Source: UBA1479 sp964012715 (GTDB lineage: Bacteria > Pseudomonadota > Alphaproteobacteria > Rhodospirillales > Casp-alpha2). From it: a stretch of DNA of 24,676 bases. The notes under the pieces were generated by a model that saw only the letters and a program-made list of their open reading frames with translations, made no database searches and had not been told where the DNA came from. The DNA lies in the NCBI GenBank assembly GCA_964012715.1, contig CAXGUG010000057.1, positions 1 through 24,676 on the forward strand, in the 5' to 3' direction. Shown here one piece after another: positions 23,860 to 24,676 of this stretch; position 1 is the first letter of the stretch; every line of letters begins with the position of its first letter. Position numbers and translations under genes: made by a program.

Positions 23860-24676
23860 TCAGAACCGCATGACTTGGACCAGGACCACGTTCTCTAGAG
23901 CCTGAATTTCCGACACCACGGACGGCGGCGGCGCTTCGTCGACTTCCAGCAAGGCGATGGAATCGCCGCCCGGCTCGGACCGCCCGAAATTAAAGGCCGC
24001 GATATTGATCCCCGCATTCCCCAACAACGACCCCAGGGCCCCGACAAGGCCCGGCTTGTCATAGTTGGTGATGTAGAGCATATGCCGCCCCAGGCTGGCG
24101 TCGATGGAAATCCCCTTGATATCCGTCAGGCGCGGCAGGTCGTGGACCAAAGTGCCGGAGATCGACCGGGTCTGATCCTCGGTCGTGACCGAAACCTGAA
24201 TGCGGGTTTGGAACGACCCCGCATTGTCGGATCGAACCTCACGCACCACGACATCGCGCTGCTTGGCGATAATCGGCGCGTTGACCATGTTGACGCCCTC
24301 GACCGTCGGCCCCAGCAATCCCTGAAGCACCACGGCGGTCAGCGGTTTGCAGTTCAGCTCGCCGCACACGCCTTCATAGGAAATCGTGACTTCGCGAATG
24401 GCCGAACGCGTCGCCTGCCCGGCGAAACTGCCGAGTTGGTTCGCCAAGGCCATGTAGGGCTTCAGGCGCGGCGCTTCCTCGGCCGTCACCGACGGCATGT
24501 TCAGAGCATTGGCGACGGCGCCGTCCAACAGATAATCGGAAATCTGTTCGGCGATCTGGACCGCGACCTTTTCCTGGGCTTCCGCCGTGGAGGCCCCCAG
24601 GTGCGGCGTGCAGATCACCTGTTCCATTCCGAACAAGGCATTGTCCGTCGCGGGCTCTTCCTCGAACACGTCGATT
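23860..24676 (-). CDS. serA: D-3-phosphoglycerate dehydrogenase, C-terminal part, cut by window edge
   Basis: The frame enters from the right edge and runs to a stop at 23860, giving about 272 residues of the C-terminal half. It begins in the catalytic domain with IDVFEEEPATDNALF and TPHLGAST, which holds the conserved catalytic His of the D-2-hydroxyacid dehydrogenase family. An intervening allosteric (ASB) domain follows from about LKPYMALANQLGSF, then a C-terminal ACT domain (LYITNYDKPGLVGALGSLLG onward, in short segments). This three-part layout is the type 1 enzyme, which oxidises 3-phosphoglycerate in the first step of serine synthesis. The ASB and ACT domains make serine feedback inhibition likely. 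The N-terminal NAD-binding part lies outside the window. Confidence 0.94.
   Translation of the reverse strand, partial: IDVFEEEPATDNALFGMEQVICTPHLGASTAEAQEKVAVQIAEQISDYLLDGAVANALNMPSVTAEEAPRLKPYMALANQLGSFAGQATRSAIREVTISYEGVCGELNCKPLTAVVLQGLLGPTVEGVNMVNAPIIAKQRDVVVREVRSDNAGSFQTRIQVSVTTEDQTRSISGTLVHDLPRLTDIKGISIDASLGRHMLYITNYDKPGLVGALGSLLGNAGINIAAFNFGRSEPGGDSIALLEVDEAPPPSVVSEIQALENVVLVQVMRF

Overview
The window reads as chromosomal DNA from a GC-rich alphaproteobacterium, most likely of the Rhodospirillales type. The grounds are the Der, BamB-like and YfgM-like proteins, an encapsulated-ferritin-family protein of the Rhodospirillum type, large HAMP chemoreceptors, and an NdvB-like glucan synthase. 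Genes are densely packed on both strands. I see no rRNA, tRNA, CRISPR array, insertion sequence or prophage. The two end genes are cut by the window edges.

Layout. 1-1384 (-) is the N-terminal part of a large membrane receptor (HAMP family). 1722-3734 (-) is a probable operon: small lipoprotein, Sel1-repeat protein, class I glutamine amidotransferase. 3903-7449 (+) is the conserved envelope/ribosome block yfgM-like, bamB-like, der. 7514-7822 (-) is a short EncFtn-family ferritin with its own intrinsic terminator. 8149-10203 (+) is a NIT-domain chemoreceptor, followed by a P-loop protein of unknown role (10261-11238), metA (11316-12236) and an MmgE/PrpD-family gene (12316-13716). 14002-16632 (+) is a GH17-GT2 beta-glucan synthase. 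After a structured 460-base leader comes a tight three-gene operon (17095-20419, +): glycine/sarcosine methyltransferase, sarcosine/dimethylglycine methyltransferase and a BCCT betaine-type transporter. The rest is on the minus strand: PPK2 polyphosphate kinase, a histidine kinase overlapping a periplasmic binding-protein gene, and the C-terminal part of serA.

How the genes fit together. The clearest theme is osmoadaptation. The methyltransferase pair should turn glycine into glycine betaine using three SAM per molecule, and the BCCT carrier should import betaine or a related compound. The neighbouring glucan synthase resembles enzymes that make periplasmic cyclic beta-glucans, which are osmoprotective in other proteobacteria. 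MetA (methionine, hence SAM) and SerA (serine, hence glycine) supply precursors of the same pathway, although their co-location may be chance. This suggests a marine or halotolerant lifestyle (inference).

The points most worth follow-up are the EncFtn-family ferritin, which has a histidine-rich tail and neither a shell gene nor an evident targeting peptide nearby; the hairpin-rich leader of the betaine operon; the uncharacterised P-loop protein between a chemoreceptor and metA; and the overlapping binding-protein/kinase pair with no local response regulator.
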